Assembly: GCA_013373015.1 (NCBI GenBank) | Contig: JABXIQ010000058.1 | Span: 1-53,090 of the forward strand | DNA: 53,090 nt | Reading direction: 5' to 3' | Source: Kangiellaceae bacterium | GTDB lineage: Bacteria > Pseudomonadota > Gammaproteobacteria > Enterobacterales > Kangiellaceae | In this document: in pieces, positions 16,555-25,712 of the stretch | Numbering within the stretch: the first letter of the stretch is position 1 | How the letters are laid out: each line of letters opens with the position of its first letter | Notes under the pieces: generated by a model | The model's database searches: none | Told to the model about the DNA's origin: nothing | Seen by the model: the letters and a program-made list of their open reading frames with translations, nothing else | Translations under genes and position numbers: made by a program

Positions 16555-17803
16555 ATTTGATTTTACGTCTCAATCCATAAATCCCAAGCAAACCTAGAGT
16601 TAGTAATGGTATAGAACCACCACCATTATTATTAGTTGGTTCCTCCGTTTTACACTCTTCTACAGGCTCACCTGTTGGCACAAGTTTGAAAGCTCTAACT
16701 TCACCGTCTTTGGAACCGTAACCAACAATTTCACCGCTGTCATTGATATCCGTTGCATTTACCAGCTGCCATCCAGTGTCACAAGCAATAAGATCATTCA
16801 AGTTTTGCAAGTCATCTTTAAATATAAAAGCATTGTAAATTTTATTAGTTGGGACAGAAACTAAAGCTGTTCCAACTATAGTTCCATTATTATTTATTGC
16901 ATTAGCTCTTGAGTCATTAAATCTATCATCAAAGAACCCTAACTCGATTAGTGATGTACTAGCATCTTCTTTATTAAAATAATATGCAACACGATTTGTT
17001 GAGTTAGAACTATGAAAAACACTTCCGACAACTTCACCATTATTATTTATATCCGCAGCATAAGTAACATTAATAGAGTTGGCTGGAAGCTCTAGAATAA
17101 CATCATCTGCATAATCATATACAAACGCTTTTAAAAAAGTTGCACCATCAACATCAACTTCTGAATAACCTATTGCCTCATTTTGATCATTGATGGCAAC
17201 CAAGAATGAACGTCGATTAGGCTCATTTGTTAAAGGATCTATAAGCTTATATTCCTGACTGTTAGAGTTATACACAAATGCTCGATTTATTGGGTTTACG
17301 CTATCATTAGGGTCTACATCCAGTAATCCTGTGCCAACAGTTATTCCATTTTCATTTATTGCAAACAAGCGGGTATTTGTTAAACCTTCAAAGTCGGGTA
17401 ACTGCGTAACAGAGCCAGCGGAAAAAATAACTGCGAACTCATTATCACTAATTACAGTTCCATTGTCGGTTTCTACCGTTGTAATGACATTTGAGTAGCC
17501 AACGGCTTGACCTAACTCATTAATATCAAGAGCCTCACTTCTTATCCCTTCGTTAAGTGTCCCAAGATCAACATTAACATCTGCAAACAAAACCGCGTGA
17601 CTTGTAAACTCTCTAACACTATCAGTAACTGGACCATTTGCAGTTCCAACCACTTGCCCAGCTTCATTAATGGCATAAGCAACACTTTGATCGCCACCTA
17701 AGTTACCCAAGTCAATAACTTCGTAAGGTGCGGCTAGAGTTGCTGCAGAGGCAAATGCTATTGATGATGCTAAAATTGTTTTTGCAAATAGTTTTCTTTT
17801 CAT
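16553..17803 (-). CDS. Secreted DUF3466/HAF-repeat protein with GlyGly-CTERM-like tail
   Basis: 416 residues. A Sec signal peptide (KRKLFAKTILASSIAFASAATLAAP) is followed by about seven imperfect repeats of the HAF type, each centred on IN-x-x-G-x-x-VG (for example INEAGQVVGTA, INNNGEVVGSV, INDSGEIVGYG). The C-terminus has a low-complexity Asn/Gly linker, GGGS, a short hydrophobic helix and RRK, the layout of GlyGly-CTERM sorting signals processed by rhombosortase and passed through type II secretion. It is probably a surface-attached beta-propeller-like protein. Ligand unknown; no enzyme motif is seen. Confidence 0.82.
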   Translation of the reverse strand: MKRKLFAKTILASSIAFASAATLAAPYEVIDLGNLGGDQSVAYAINEAGQVVGTANGPVTDSVREFTSHAVLFADVNVDLGTLNEGIRSEALDINELGQAVGYSNVITTVETDNGTVISDNEFAVIFSAGSVTQLPDFEGLTNTRLFAINENGITVGTGLLDVDPNDSVNPINRAFVYNSNSQEYKLIDPLTNEPNRRSFLVAINDQNEAIGYSEVDVDGATFLKAFVYDYADDVILELPANSINVTYAADINNNGEVVGSVFHSSNSTNRVAYYFNKEDASTSLIELGFFDDRFNDSRANAINNNGTIVGTALVSVPTNKIYNAFIFKDDLQNLNDLIACDTGWQLVNATDINDSGEIVGYGSKDGEVRAFKLVPTGEPVEECKTEEPTNNNGGGSIPLLTLGLLGIYGLRRKIK

Positions 17804-17827
17804 TTTTATATCTTCCTCAGTGTCGTT

Positions 17828-18475
17828 TCACACGGCATCTGGTTGTGATTCTGGCTGTGCGTCTTTGAACGCATCTAGTGTTAAACAGTGTTGCTCAACG
17901 GCAACTAAACGTGGGTATGCGCTTAAGTCCACGTCAAATCTGCGAGCATTGTACATTTGAGCGACAATAAAAGCATCAGCTAATGTCGGTTCATCTCCAA
18001 AGGCAAAACTGCCCGCAGGCTGATGTTTTTCTAACTGGATTTCTAAAGCCTTAAAGCCTTCATGGATCCAGTGATGATACCATTGATCCTTCGCATCATC
18101 GGAAACGGATAATTCGCCTTTTAAATACTGCAAAATGCGTAAGTTATTGACTGGGTGGATGTCACAGGCAATAGCTTGACACACACTTCTGACTTGCGCG
18201 CGCAAAAAAGGTTCACTCGGCAATAACTTTGGCCCTTCATGGGTTTCATCAAGGTATTCGCAAATAGCCATAGATTGACTTAATAGCTTGCCATTATCGT
18301 CCAATAATGGCACTAAGCCTTGCGGATTTTTTTCGCGATATTCAGGTTTATGCTGCTCTCCACCATCTTTGACCAAATGTACTGGAATGGTTTGATAAGA
18401 CAGTCTTTTCAGATTTAATGCAATTCTTACGCGATAAGCTGCGGTAGAACGCCAGTAACTATAGAGCTTTAGCAT
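17828..18475 (-). CDS. maiA: Maleylacetoacetate isomerase (zeta-class GST fold)
   Basis: Isomerises maleylacetoacetate to fumarylacetoacetate using glutathione. 215 residues: thioredoxin-like N-domain beginning LYSYWRSTAAYRVRIALNLK (glutathione-activating Ser/Thr region) and NPQGLVPLLDD, then SMAICEYLDE, and a helical C-domain with PTLADAFIVAQMYNARR. It is the last gene of the minus-strand Phe/Tyr cluster, 44 bases after fahA. Confidence 0.93.
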   Translation of the reverse strand: MLKLYSYWRSTAAYRVRIALNLKRLSYQTIPVHLVKDGGEQHKPEYREKNPQGLVPLLDDNGKLLSQSMAICEYLDETHEGPKLLPSEPFLRAQVRSVCQAIACDIHPVNNLRILQYLKGELSVSDDAKDQWYHHWIHEGFKALEIQLEKHQPAGSFAFGDEPTLADAFIVAQMYNARRFDVDLSAYPRLVAVEQHCLTLDAFKDAQPESQPDAV

Positions 18476-18519
18476 AGATCCGATATACCTCCATAATACC
18501 CATCAATCAATAAAATAAA

Positions 18520-19503
18520 TTAAATCTCGTACTTTTCAACGGTCTGGTGAATTCGACCAAAGATAGAATCACCTTTTTCATCAAACATTTCAATAGTTAC
18601 CGAGTCACCAAAACGCATGAATGGTGTTCTTGGCGAGCCATCGGCAATAATTTCTAACATACGAACTTCAGCCAAACATGATGATCCTGTAGATTCATCA
18701 ACATTCGAAATCGTCCCAGAGCCGACAATAGCACCAGCACTTAACGGACGAGTTTTTGCCGCATGTGCCACTAAAGTTGGAAAGTCGAAAACCATATCTA
18801 CGCCACATTCTGGCTTACCCAATAAGTCGTCATTTAAGTGTGTTACCAGTGGCAAATAAACTTTTTTACCATCCCATTTATCGCCCAACTCATCAGGAGT
18901 AACCGCTACTGGTGAAAACGCTGACGACGGTTTCGATTGGAAGAAGCCAAAACCTTTTGCTAATTCGCCTGGAATCAAATTACGCAAAGAAACATCATTA
19001 ACAGTCATTAACAAACGAATTTCTTTTTCCGCCATTTCTGGTGTTGCCCCCATTGGAACATCGCCAGTAATCACTGCAACTTCAGCTTCCATATCAATGC
19101 CATATTCCTCAGAAGCCATCAAAATATTATCTCGCGGGCCTAAAAACGCATCACTACCACCTTGATACATCAAAGGATCATGCCAAAAGGTCTCTGGCAT
19201 TTCAGCATTACGCGCTTTACGCACTAATTCAACATGATTGACATAAGCTGAACCATCAGCCCATTGATAGGCACGAGGTAATGGTGACTCACAGGCCGTT
19301 TGATCAAAGTCAAAAGCTTCCGCGACTTCACCAGCGTTCAATCGGCTAAACAGTTCTTCTAAATCAGGCTTAAAATTATCCCAATCATCTAAAGCTGCTT
19401 GTAAGGTTTTTACATGACATGGCTTAATCGCTTTCTTTAAATCACGACTTACCACGACTAAACGGCCATCACGACTACCATTTTTTAAGGTTGCTAATTT
19501 CAT
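18520..19503 (-). CDS. fahA: Fumarylacetoacetate hydrolase
   Basis: Splits fumarylacetoacetate into fumarate and acetoacetate, the last step of tyrosine breakdown. 327 residues, a bacterial short form. The metal-binding acidic residues are in MEAEVAVITGD (EAE) and the FAH-domain signature is around KPSSAFSPVAVTPDELGD and GAIVGSGTISNVD. The N-terminal part, MKLATLKNGSRDGRLVVVSRD, is characteristic of this clade. It is between hmgA and maiA on one strand, in the order in which the products are used. Confidence 0.93.
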   Translation of the reverse strand: MKLATLKNGSRDGRLVVVSRDLKKAIKPCHVKTLQAALDDWDNFKPDLEELFSRLNAGEVAEAFDFDQTACESPLPRAYQWADGSAYVNHVELVRKARNAEMPETFWHDPLMYQGGSDAFLGPRDNILMASEEYGIDMEAEVAVITGDVPMGATPEMAEKEIRLLMTVNDVSLRNLIPGELAKGFGFFQSKPSSAFSPVAVTPDELGDKWDGKKVYLPLVTHLNDDLLGKPECGVDMVFDFPTLVAHAAKTRPLSAGAIVGSGTISNVDESTGSSCLAEVRMLEIIADGSPRTPFMRFGDSVTIEMFDEKGDSIFGRIHQTVEKYEI

Positions 19504-19558
19504 TCTTGATTCCTAAATTCTACTTAAAGGGGCTGACCTCAGACTGCCCCCGATTTAT

Positions 19559-20689
19559 TTATTCTGACGCTTTCCAGCTATCGGCATAAGCTGGATTCTC
19601 TACCGAAGACATCTTTTCACCCACTTCCAATGCATCACGGGTATCCAACATAACGGCCACTTCATCGGTTTCTTTTTTGGCGTACTCCAAACCTGCTTTG
19701 AACGCCTTTGGATGCGGGCCATGAGTAAAACCTGATGGATGGAAAGTTACCATGCCAGCATCAATATTATCACGACTAAAGAAGTCACCCGCATGATAGA
19801 AAAGCACTTCATCAAAATCATCATTATTATGATAAAAAGGTACTTTTAAGGCTCCGGGGTCCGACTCAATCGGACGCGGTACGAAGGTACAGATCACAAA
19901 ACGACTGGCCACAAATGTCGTATGTGCTGACGGAGGTAAATGATAACGATGTGACATTAATGGACGAATGTCGCGCCAATTAATTCGTACTACAGCCAAA
20001 TCACCATGCCAACCAATCGCATCCAGCGGAGAGTAGTTATAATGCACTTTTGAAAGCTGATCGCGACGCTTAATTTCAACCGTCCACGGTGTATTATCCT
20101 GTTGCGCTTTGAACTTTTCATTAATTGCAGGTACATCTAGCATGGCAGGATCGAATATTGCTTGCGGCCCCACCAGACCTTTATCAGGTAATTGATAACT
20201 ATCATTGGTCGCTTCGATCAACAGCATGGTCATTGGCTCTTGCGGCTCAAGACGCCACATGGTGCCGCGTGGAATAACCACATAGTCACCATCACGAATT
20301 TCCATGTGCCCATAGTCACAGAACAAATCACCTTTACCCTTATGGATAAACAACAACTCATCGCCATCGCCATTGCGCGCTAACGCTGGCATGGCTTCAT
20401 TACAATCCCAAATACGGAATTTGCAATGAGCATTAAATAATAGATTTTCGGCCGACCATGGAGAATTTGACGCCTTATCTAAGTCATTCAAATCGAAAGC
20501 ACGTGGTCGTAATGGCCCTTCCCACTTTTCCCACGCCGTTGGTGGCTGCTTGTGGTGAAAATGAGCAGTTGGCCCAAAGAAACCGCTACGCCCTGCTTCA
20601 CGCTCATAAATACCCTCTTCAGGCAAATCAGCGTGCGCTTGGCGCGAAATCGTGCCTTCTTTGTGCGGGAATGAAATCCACTTACGCAT
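19559..20689 (-). CDS. hmgA: Homogentisate 1,2-dioxygenase
   Basis: Non-heme iron cupin enzyme opening the homogentisate ring to give maleylacetoacetate. 376 residues, shorter than the ~440-residue Pseudomonas/human type, so it is the compact bacterial variant. The iron ligands are recognisable in YHNNDDFDEVLFYHAG (His and Glu) and in TFHPSGFTHGPHP (His). The first cupin half contains DGDYVVIPRGTMWRLEP. It lies 55 bases upstream of fahA and 37 bases downstream of hppD in the same operon. Confidence 0.93.
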   Translation of the reverse strand: MRKWISFPHKEGTISRQAHADLPEEGIYEREAGRSGFFGPTAHFHHKQPPTAWEKWEGPLRPRAFDLNDLDKASNSPWSAENLLFNAHCKFRIWDCNEAMPALARNGDGDELLFIHKGKGDLFCDYGHMEIRDGDYVVIPRGTMWRLEPQEPMTMLLIEATNDSYQLPDKGLVGPQAIFDPAMLDVPAINEKFKAQQDNTPWTVEIKRRDQLSKVHYNYSPLDAIGWHGDLAVVRINWRDIRPLMSHRYHLPPSAHTTFVASRFVICTFVPRPIESDPGALKVPFYHNNDDFDEVLFYHAGDFFSRDNIDAGMVTFHPSGFTHGPHPKAFKAGLEYAKKETDEVAVMLDTRDALEVGEKMSSVENPAYADSWKASE

Positions 20690-20726
20690 AAGTTTATCCT
20701 CTTAGCTTAAGTCGTTTTAATGACGC

Positions 20727-21839
20727 TTAGATAACGCCACGATCGATTTGATCTTGCTCAATCGACTCGAATAACGCTTTGAAATTACCTTCGCCAAAAC
20801 CTTGGTTGCCTTTACGTTGGATAATCTCAAAGAAAATTGGACCAATCACTGTATTGGTGAAGATCTGCAACAAGATACCTTCTTCGTGATCCAAAGAACC
20901 GTCAATCAAGATCTGATTTTTACGCAATTTCTCAACATCTTCATGATGCTCAGGAATACGCTTAGGGATCATGTCGTAATAAGCTCCAGGCGTTGGCATA
21001 AAGTCCATGCCACCAGCACGTAAGCGCTCAATCGTGTCATAAATATCAGGCGTAGAAAGTGCAATATGCTGAATGCCTTCGCCTTTATATTCCTTCAAGT
21101 ACTCTTCAATTTGTGATTTTTCATCAGCAGATTCGTTAATTGGGATACGCAACTTATTACAAGGTCCCGTCATTGCTTTTGAGAATAAAGCAGTTTGCTT
21201 ACCTTTAATGTCGAAATAACGAATTTCACGGAAGTTAGCGATTTTGGTATAGAAATCAGCCCAGCGATCCATACCACCACGCACAACATTGTGCGTTAAA
21301 TGATCAAGATTTTGTAAACCCATACCTATTGGGAACTTATCAACACCTTCAATAAATTCAAACTCATCATCATAAACGCTACCTTCAGGGCCCCATTTAT
21401 CCACGAAATAAAGCACTGAACCGCCGATACCGTATACGGCTGGATGAGAATTATGCTCTGGCTTATCAAATGCCTCTGCGCCATTGGCTACCGCGTGCTC
21501 AAAAGCTTTCTGAGCATCAGCAACACGCCATGCCATAGCACACGCACATGGACCGTGTAATTTACTGAACTCATTGAAATATCCCTCAGTCTCGCCATTA
21601 ATAACGAAATTAATATCACCTTGGCGATACAAAGATACATTTTTAGTCTTGTGATTAGCTACTCGGGTAAAGCCTAACAACTCAAATAAATCACGTAATT
21701 TCTGTATCCCTTCGGCATTTGGAGCTGAATACTCAACAAATTCGAAACCATCAGTTCCCATAGGATTGGCGACTGGCTCGCTCGGTGTAGGAGCACTGGT
21801 TACTTTTGCTTGCATGTTTGATGCTTCTAAATTTGACAT
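20727..21839 (-). CDS. hppD: 4-Hydroxyphenylpyruvate dioxygenase
   Basis: Fe(II) enzyme converting 4-hydroxyphenylpyruvate to homogentisate. 370 residues with the two VOC half-domains. The metal triad is His180 (NLDHLTHNV), His258 (GIQHIALST) and Glu338 (IFFEIIQRKG). A ~30-residue N-terminal extension rich in Ala/Pro/Ser precedes the core. It is the promoter-proximal gene of hppD-hmgA-fahA-maiA; the 346 bases upstream separate it from phhA, which has its own terminator, so it has its own promoter. Confidence 0.96.
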   Translation of the reverse strand: MSNLEASNMQAKVTSAPTPSEPVANPMGTDGFEFVEYSAPNAEGIQKLRDLFELLGFTRVANHKTKNVSLYRQGDINFVINGETEGYFNEFSKLHGPCACAMAWRVADAQKAFEHAVANGAEAFDKPEHNSHPAVYGIGGSVLYFVDKWGPEGSVYDDEFEFIEGVDKFPIGMGLQNLDHLTHNVVRGGMDRWADFYTKIANFREIRYFDIKGKQTALFSKAMTGPCNKLRIPINESADEKSQIEEYLKEYKGEGIQHIALSTPDIYDTIERLRAGGMDFMPTPGAYYDMIPKRIPEHHEDVEKLRKNQILIDGSLDHEEGILLQIFTNTVIGPIFFEIIQRKGNQGFGEGNFKALFESIEQDQIDRGVI

Positions 21840-22185
21840 TTCTTGTTCCTCGAATCATGAGAGGTTTAATCTATGGTGTTTAATTAAGTCTGATGCTTTT
21901 GAACACCGAAATAAGGTTTTGTAGATACTGATTGCTCTACCAGGGCTAATTGGCCACTAGTATTTCTCAGCTATTTTTTAACGAAAAGACTCCATTGCGC
22001 GCGAATTTGCACCGCCACAAGGTATGTAGGAATATGATATTTATTAAAAATCAATGACATATAGTCGCTTTTTAATTCAGTATCTCACTTAAAAGAATGG
22101 TTCTATTATGCTATAAGCACTGTTTATTGACAATAAAAAGCCCACTAACAAACTGTTGTTGAGTAAGGCTCTTGATGTTTTTTAA
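21840..22185 (-). promoter_or_regulatory. Upstream region of hppD, no gene
   Basis: This gap holds the hppD promoter and the phhA terminator (22135-22170). An inverted repeat GGTGTT (21875-21880) / AACACC (21902-21907) lies 35-68 bases ahead of hppD and may be an operator half-site pair or leader hairpin. I found no clear TyrR-type box and no further coding sequence. Confidence 0.35.
22135..22170 (-). terminator. Terminator of phhA
   Basis: On the minus strand AGCC, ACT and AACAA blocks pair with TTGTT, AGT and GGCT blocks with small bulges, and the stem runs into TTTTT. It lies 16 bases after the phhA stop. Confidence 0.7.
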
Positions 22186-22998
22186 TTAACTAGCTAATTT
22201 TTCTTCTTTGGGTGGATATATCGGTGCATGCAACCCTAAACGCTTAGCCTCTTCCACCATAGCCATAACATCAGAGTTGGTCACATCAAATAATTGCTTT
22301 AGATCTTCAATGATAAAATATTGCGGCTGCATAATATCAATTCGATAAGGTGTGCGTAGAATATCGATGGGATCAAATGGCTTGCGAATCACTTCTGGAT
22401 TCTCAAGGCTGTGCGGTGTTTCGCCAATTGAAGATAAAATGCCGCCACCATAAATTCGAGTACCTTGAGCCGTGTTCATCAAACCAAACTCCACGGTAAA
22501 CCAATATAAACGGGCTAAGAACACTCGATCTTCTTTAGAAGCGGCCAAACCTAACTTACCATAAGCTTCGGTAAATTCAGCAAAATAAGGGTTGGTCAAC
22601 ATGGCGCAATGACCAAAAATTTCATGAAACACGTCAGGTTCTTGCAAATAATCCATTTCTTCGGGAGTACGAATAAAGGTCGCACAAGGAAATTTTTTAT
22701 CCGCCAGCAAAGCAAAAAACTTATCAAAATTAATCAGCGCAGGCACCCAGGCCACTTCCCAGCCCGTTTCTTTACGCAACACACTAGAAACTTCGTCCAA
22801 TTGTGGAATGCGATCTTTAGGTAGCTGTAATTTTTCAAGACCTTCGAAATATTCTGGGCAAGCACGATCAACAATCAGCTTTTCTTGACGTGAGATCAGC
22901 TTATGCCAAGTTTCATGCTCAGTATCAGTGTAATGAATAAAACCATTTTCATCCATTGGACGAGCTTTGTATTTGGTACCTTTTCCTGACTTTCCCAT
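22186..22998 (-). CDS. phhA: Phenylalanine-4-hydroxylase
   Basis: Pterin-dependent iron monooxygenase converting phenylalanine to tyrosine, so phenylalanine can feed the adjacent hppD pathway. 270 residues, catalytic domain only, as in other bacterial PhhA. The iron triad is His125 and His130 (VFHEIFGHCAML) and Glu170 (FTVEFGLM). The ETGWEVAWVPALI segment is the conserved pre-catalytic region. The pterin-recycling dehydratase (phhB) and the aromatic aminotransferase are not in this window. Confidence 0.96.
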   Translation of the reverse strand: MGKSGKGTKYKARPMDENGFIHYTDTEHETWHKLISRQEKLIVDRACPEYFEGLEKLQLPKDRIPQLDEVSSVLRKETGWEVAWVPALINFDKFFALLADKKFPCATFIRTPEEMDYLQEPDVFHEIFGHCAMLTNPYFAEFTEAYGKLGLAASKEDRVFLARLYWFTVEFGLMNTAQGTRIYGGGILSSIGETPHSLENPEVIRKPFDPIDILRTPYRIDIMQPQYFIIEDLKQLFDVTNSDVMAMVEEAKRLGLHAPIYPPKEEKLAS

Positions 22999-23364
22999 GA
23001 AATCTTCACCTACCTGACTAGTTTTCTATTGAGCATTTGTGCAGTTATCTAGTTTTATTTAAGTAATAACTCTTATTCTTAGAACCGCAAAATCGCCCAC
23101 ATTATCTTTAGCTTGCGATGTAAAAACAAGTAAAAAATAGCTTGTAACATCTGCTTACAGCTTGAACTCTTATATTGTTCGTTATCTAATAGTAACATTG
23201 TGTCGATGGAGTCGATTTCAAAGCGTGAAAGAGTTTATTTACATTATTTTACCGCGCATCTTATGCATTTAGGTTATTAAACGCGATTAACGACTCCTTT
23301 TGACCCAGTTTGAGCTGTCTTATGCAGCATCAAAATCAACATACTTCAAGGATATAAAAGTAAT
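22999..23364. promoter_or_regulatory. Divergent region between phhA and slt, with TyrR/PhhR-like sites
   Basis: TGTAA-N7-TTACA (23143-23159) and a perfect half-site TGTAAA (23119-23124) resemble TyrR/PhhR boxes (TGTAAA-N6-TTTACA), although the full palindrome is one base short in spacing. They lie 120-160 bases upstream of phhA, a plausible activator distance. TTGACC at 23300-23305 is a possible slt -35. No gene is seen in these 366 bases. Confidence 0.35.
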
Positions 23365-25314
23365 ATGCGGATCTTAGCAAGCAGTTTGCTACTGACTATT
23401 GTAACGTCATTTTCGACGGTGCAGGCCAAACCAGCTCCAAAAAACCTTAACCCAAATCAAAAAACCTTTTTAGCCGCTGAAAAAGCCTTTGCTGATGGTG
23501 ATGCAGCAACATATCAGCAATTAAAAGAATCATTGAGCCACTACCCGCTATACCCTTATTTGTTATACGGAGAGTTAAGCAAAAACCTTAATCCACAAAA
23601 TCGGATATCAATTGATAATTTTGTAAAGCTATACGCTAACTCGCCCTTATCAGATCGACTAATAAGCAGTTATATCAATAGCTTAGCGAACAAAGGTCAT
23701 TATGATCTGATGTCAGAATACTTTGCTGAGCAATTTACAGAAAGTAATAATGCCAAACTGAAATGCTTATATATTCAGCATCAATTGAATAATGGCGCAC
23801 CACTTAAACAGTATGTTAACGATATTGGTAAATTATGGAATGTGCCGAAATCTCAAGCTAAAGAATGCGATGGAGTTTTTGCCCGCTGGAGTAATGCGGG
23901 TCATTTAGATCATAAAATCGCTTATGAGCGCTATTACCAAACCGCACACGAAGGCGCTGTTGGCCTACTTAAATACCTTAGCCGTTTTCTTCATAAAGAT
24001 GAGCAATACATCACTGAGTTATGGCAAAAAGTTAAAGCCGATCCGGGCGTTGTGGCACAAAGAAATTTCTTTCCACAAAAAAATCCCAATTTAGAAGCGC
24101 CGGTCTTGGTATATGCAATCAAGAAGCTGGCTTGGGGTGATCGTGATGCCGCCCATCGCGTGTGGCAAAAGACCCAAAGAGCCATTCCCCTAGCCCAAGG
24201 TCATAAAAACGAAGTTGAGCGCACGATGTTCTTAGCGCAAGCCACAGAAAACAAAAAGCGCGCTTTAACTTGGGCAAAACGCCACTTGAATGACATGTTA
24301 GAAGATGAGTTGGTAAATCATTGGAAATTAGCCACTTTCTTACGACACAATCAATGGAAGCGTATTCAAGAGCTGTACCATATTCTACCCAACGAACAAA
24401 AAGAAACCCTACAATGGCGCTATTGGTTTGCCATAGCACTTGAAAAATCAGGCCAAGCGGTCGAAGCCATGCCATTGTTGCAACAAATCGCTAAAGAACG
24501 TGATTATTACGGATATAAGGCTGCAACGCGCTTGAAGCTACCGTTACAACTCAATCATCAAGATGCCCCCATAAGCGATGAAGTATTTCAACAAGTTAGC
24601 AAAAGCGCCAATATTGAGCGTGCGCGCGAATTGTATGCCCTAGAGCGATACATCAATGCCAGCCGCGAATGGCGTGAACAACTCAATCGTATGGATAGCC
24701 CTGAACAAATCATGGCAGCCGCTAAAATAGCTAACCAATGGGGATGGTACAACCAAGCAATTATCACTATCGCCAAAGCTAAGCATTGGGACGATACCAA
24801 TATCCGCTTTCCAACGGCCTTTGAAGAAGACTATGTTGCGATGGCAAAGAAAGTTGACTTACCACCGCAATGGTTGATGGGGGTAACGCGTCAAGAAAGC
24901 GCTTATGGTCCATTTGCAGTGTCAGGTGCAGGAGCTTACGGTTTAATGCAGGTATTACCGTCAACGGCAAAGATCTACTCTAAAAAATTGGGCATTGGCT
25001 ATCAAGGACGAAATGATTTATTCAACCCAGATACGAATATCGAAATGGGCAGTCATTACTTAAAGCTGCGCTATCAAGAGTTAGATAATAATCCTATATA
25101 TGCCTCTGCGGCCTATAACGCAGGCAAGCATCGAATCGACAAATGGAAACCGTTTGGCCGTCACCCTACGGATATTTGGATAGAAGCGATCCCTTACACT
25201 GAAACTCGCGATTACATCAAGAAAGTCATGACCTATCGCATGATTTACGCCTTAAAATTGGGCAAAAAAGATGATATCTTCGAATATATCTTAAATACTC
25301 AAACAGGCGGATAA
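23365..25314 (+). CDS. slt: Soluble lytic murein transglycosylase
   Basis: Periplasmic exo-lytic enzyme cleaving peptidoglycan with formation of 1,6-anhydromuropeptides. 649 residues, close to E. coli Slt70. Signal peptide MRILASSLLLTIVTSFSTVQA, then the long helical U- and L-superhelix, then a C-terminal GH23/SLT domain with catalytic Glu511 in VTRQESAYGPFAVSGAGAYG, followed by LMQVLPSTA and AAYNAG. Two small envelope genes follow immediately and may share its transcript. Confidence 0.95.
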   Translation: MRILASSLLLTIVTSFSTVQAKPAPKNLNPNQKTFLAAEKAFADGDAATYQQLKESLSHYPLYPYLLYGELSKNLNPQNRISIDNFVKLYANSPLSDRLISSYINSLANKGHYDLMSEYFAEQFTESNNAKLKCLYIQHQLNNGAPLKQYVNDIGKLWNVPKSQAKECDGVFARWSNAGHLDHKIAYERYYQTAHEGAVGLLKYLSRFLHKDEQYITELWQKVKADPGVVAQRNFFPQKNPNLEAPVLVYAIKKLAWGDRDAAHRVWQKTQRAIPLAQGHKNEVERTMFLAQATENKKRALTWAKRHLNDMLEDELVNHWKLATFLRHNQWKRIQELYHILPNEQKETLQWRYWFAIALEKSGQAVEAMPLLQQIAKERDYYGYKAATRLKLPLQLNHQDAPISDEVFQQVSKSANIERARELYALERYINASREWREQLNRMDSPEQIMAAAKIANQWGWYNQAIITIAKAKHWDDTNIRFPTAFEEDYVAMAKKVDLPPQWLMGVTRQESAYGPFAVSGAGAYGLMQVLPSTAKIYSKKLGIGYQGRNDLFNPDTNIEMGSHYLKLRYQELDNNPIYASAAYNAGKHRIDKWKPFGRHPTDIWIEAIPYTETRDYIKKVMTYRMIYALKLGKKDDIFEYILNTQTGG

Positions 25315-25315
25315 A

Positions 25316-25693
25316 TTGGGGAAAGTAACAAACCATCGGCGTTGGTTAGTAATAGGCTTGGTTGTAGGCAGCTTGCTATCCTGTGATAGTAATACGGGTT
25401 ATCGCGGCTATCTTACCGAAGGCTTCGAGTGGAGCTACTTTGTGGAGTGTGACAGTCAAGAAAAATGGTGGCTTAAAAACACACCAACTATGATGGATCT
25501 GCGAAAAAAGCTTTCTAATAAAGGCGTTAAATTTGTATATGATATGAGCCAAACCAATCCAACGGTCTATGTTTCTGTCACTGGTCAATTATCCGAAAAA
25601 GGCCAATGGGGGCATCTCGGACAATATCCCCGACAGCTGGCTATTAACAAATACCAAGCTTACAGCATGGACAAGCAAGATATTTGTGGTTAA
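25316..25693 (+). CDS. Small putative lipoprotein
   Basis: 125 residues of unknown function. A basic start, hydrophobic helix and lipobox VGSLLSC predict lipid attachment at Cys23. The remainder contains FVECDSQEKWWLKNTPTMMDLRKKLSNKGVKF and a beta-rich middle (PTVYVSVTGQLSEKGQWGH). The start is TTG, one base after the slt stop, with a weak AGGCGG five bases upstream, so it is probably translationally coupled to slt. No family recognised. Confidence 0.6.
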   Translation: MGKVTNHRRWLVIGLVVGSLLSCDSNTGYRGYLTEGFEWSYFVECDSQEKWWLKNTPTMMDLRKKLSNKGVKFVYDMSQTNPTVYVSVTGQLSEKGQWGHLGQYPRQLAINKYQAYSMDKQDICG

Positions 25694-25712
25694 GCAGCAA
25701 CAGGAAATAAGT

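Noticed and set aside
23080-23100. Sigma-54-type promoter upstream of phhA
   Set aside because: A GG...GC pair is present on the minus strand (TGTGGGCGATTTTGC) but the spacing is two bases too short.
24119-24475. 118-codon open frame opposite slt
   Set aside because: Lies wholly inside slt on the other strand, with no recognisable domain or translation signal.
25569-25712. Upstream extension of the 78-residue membrane protein
   Set aside because: It would overlap the lipoprotein gene in another frame; the ATG at 25713 has a good AGGAA site.
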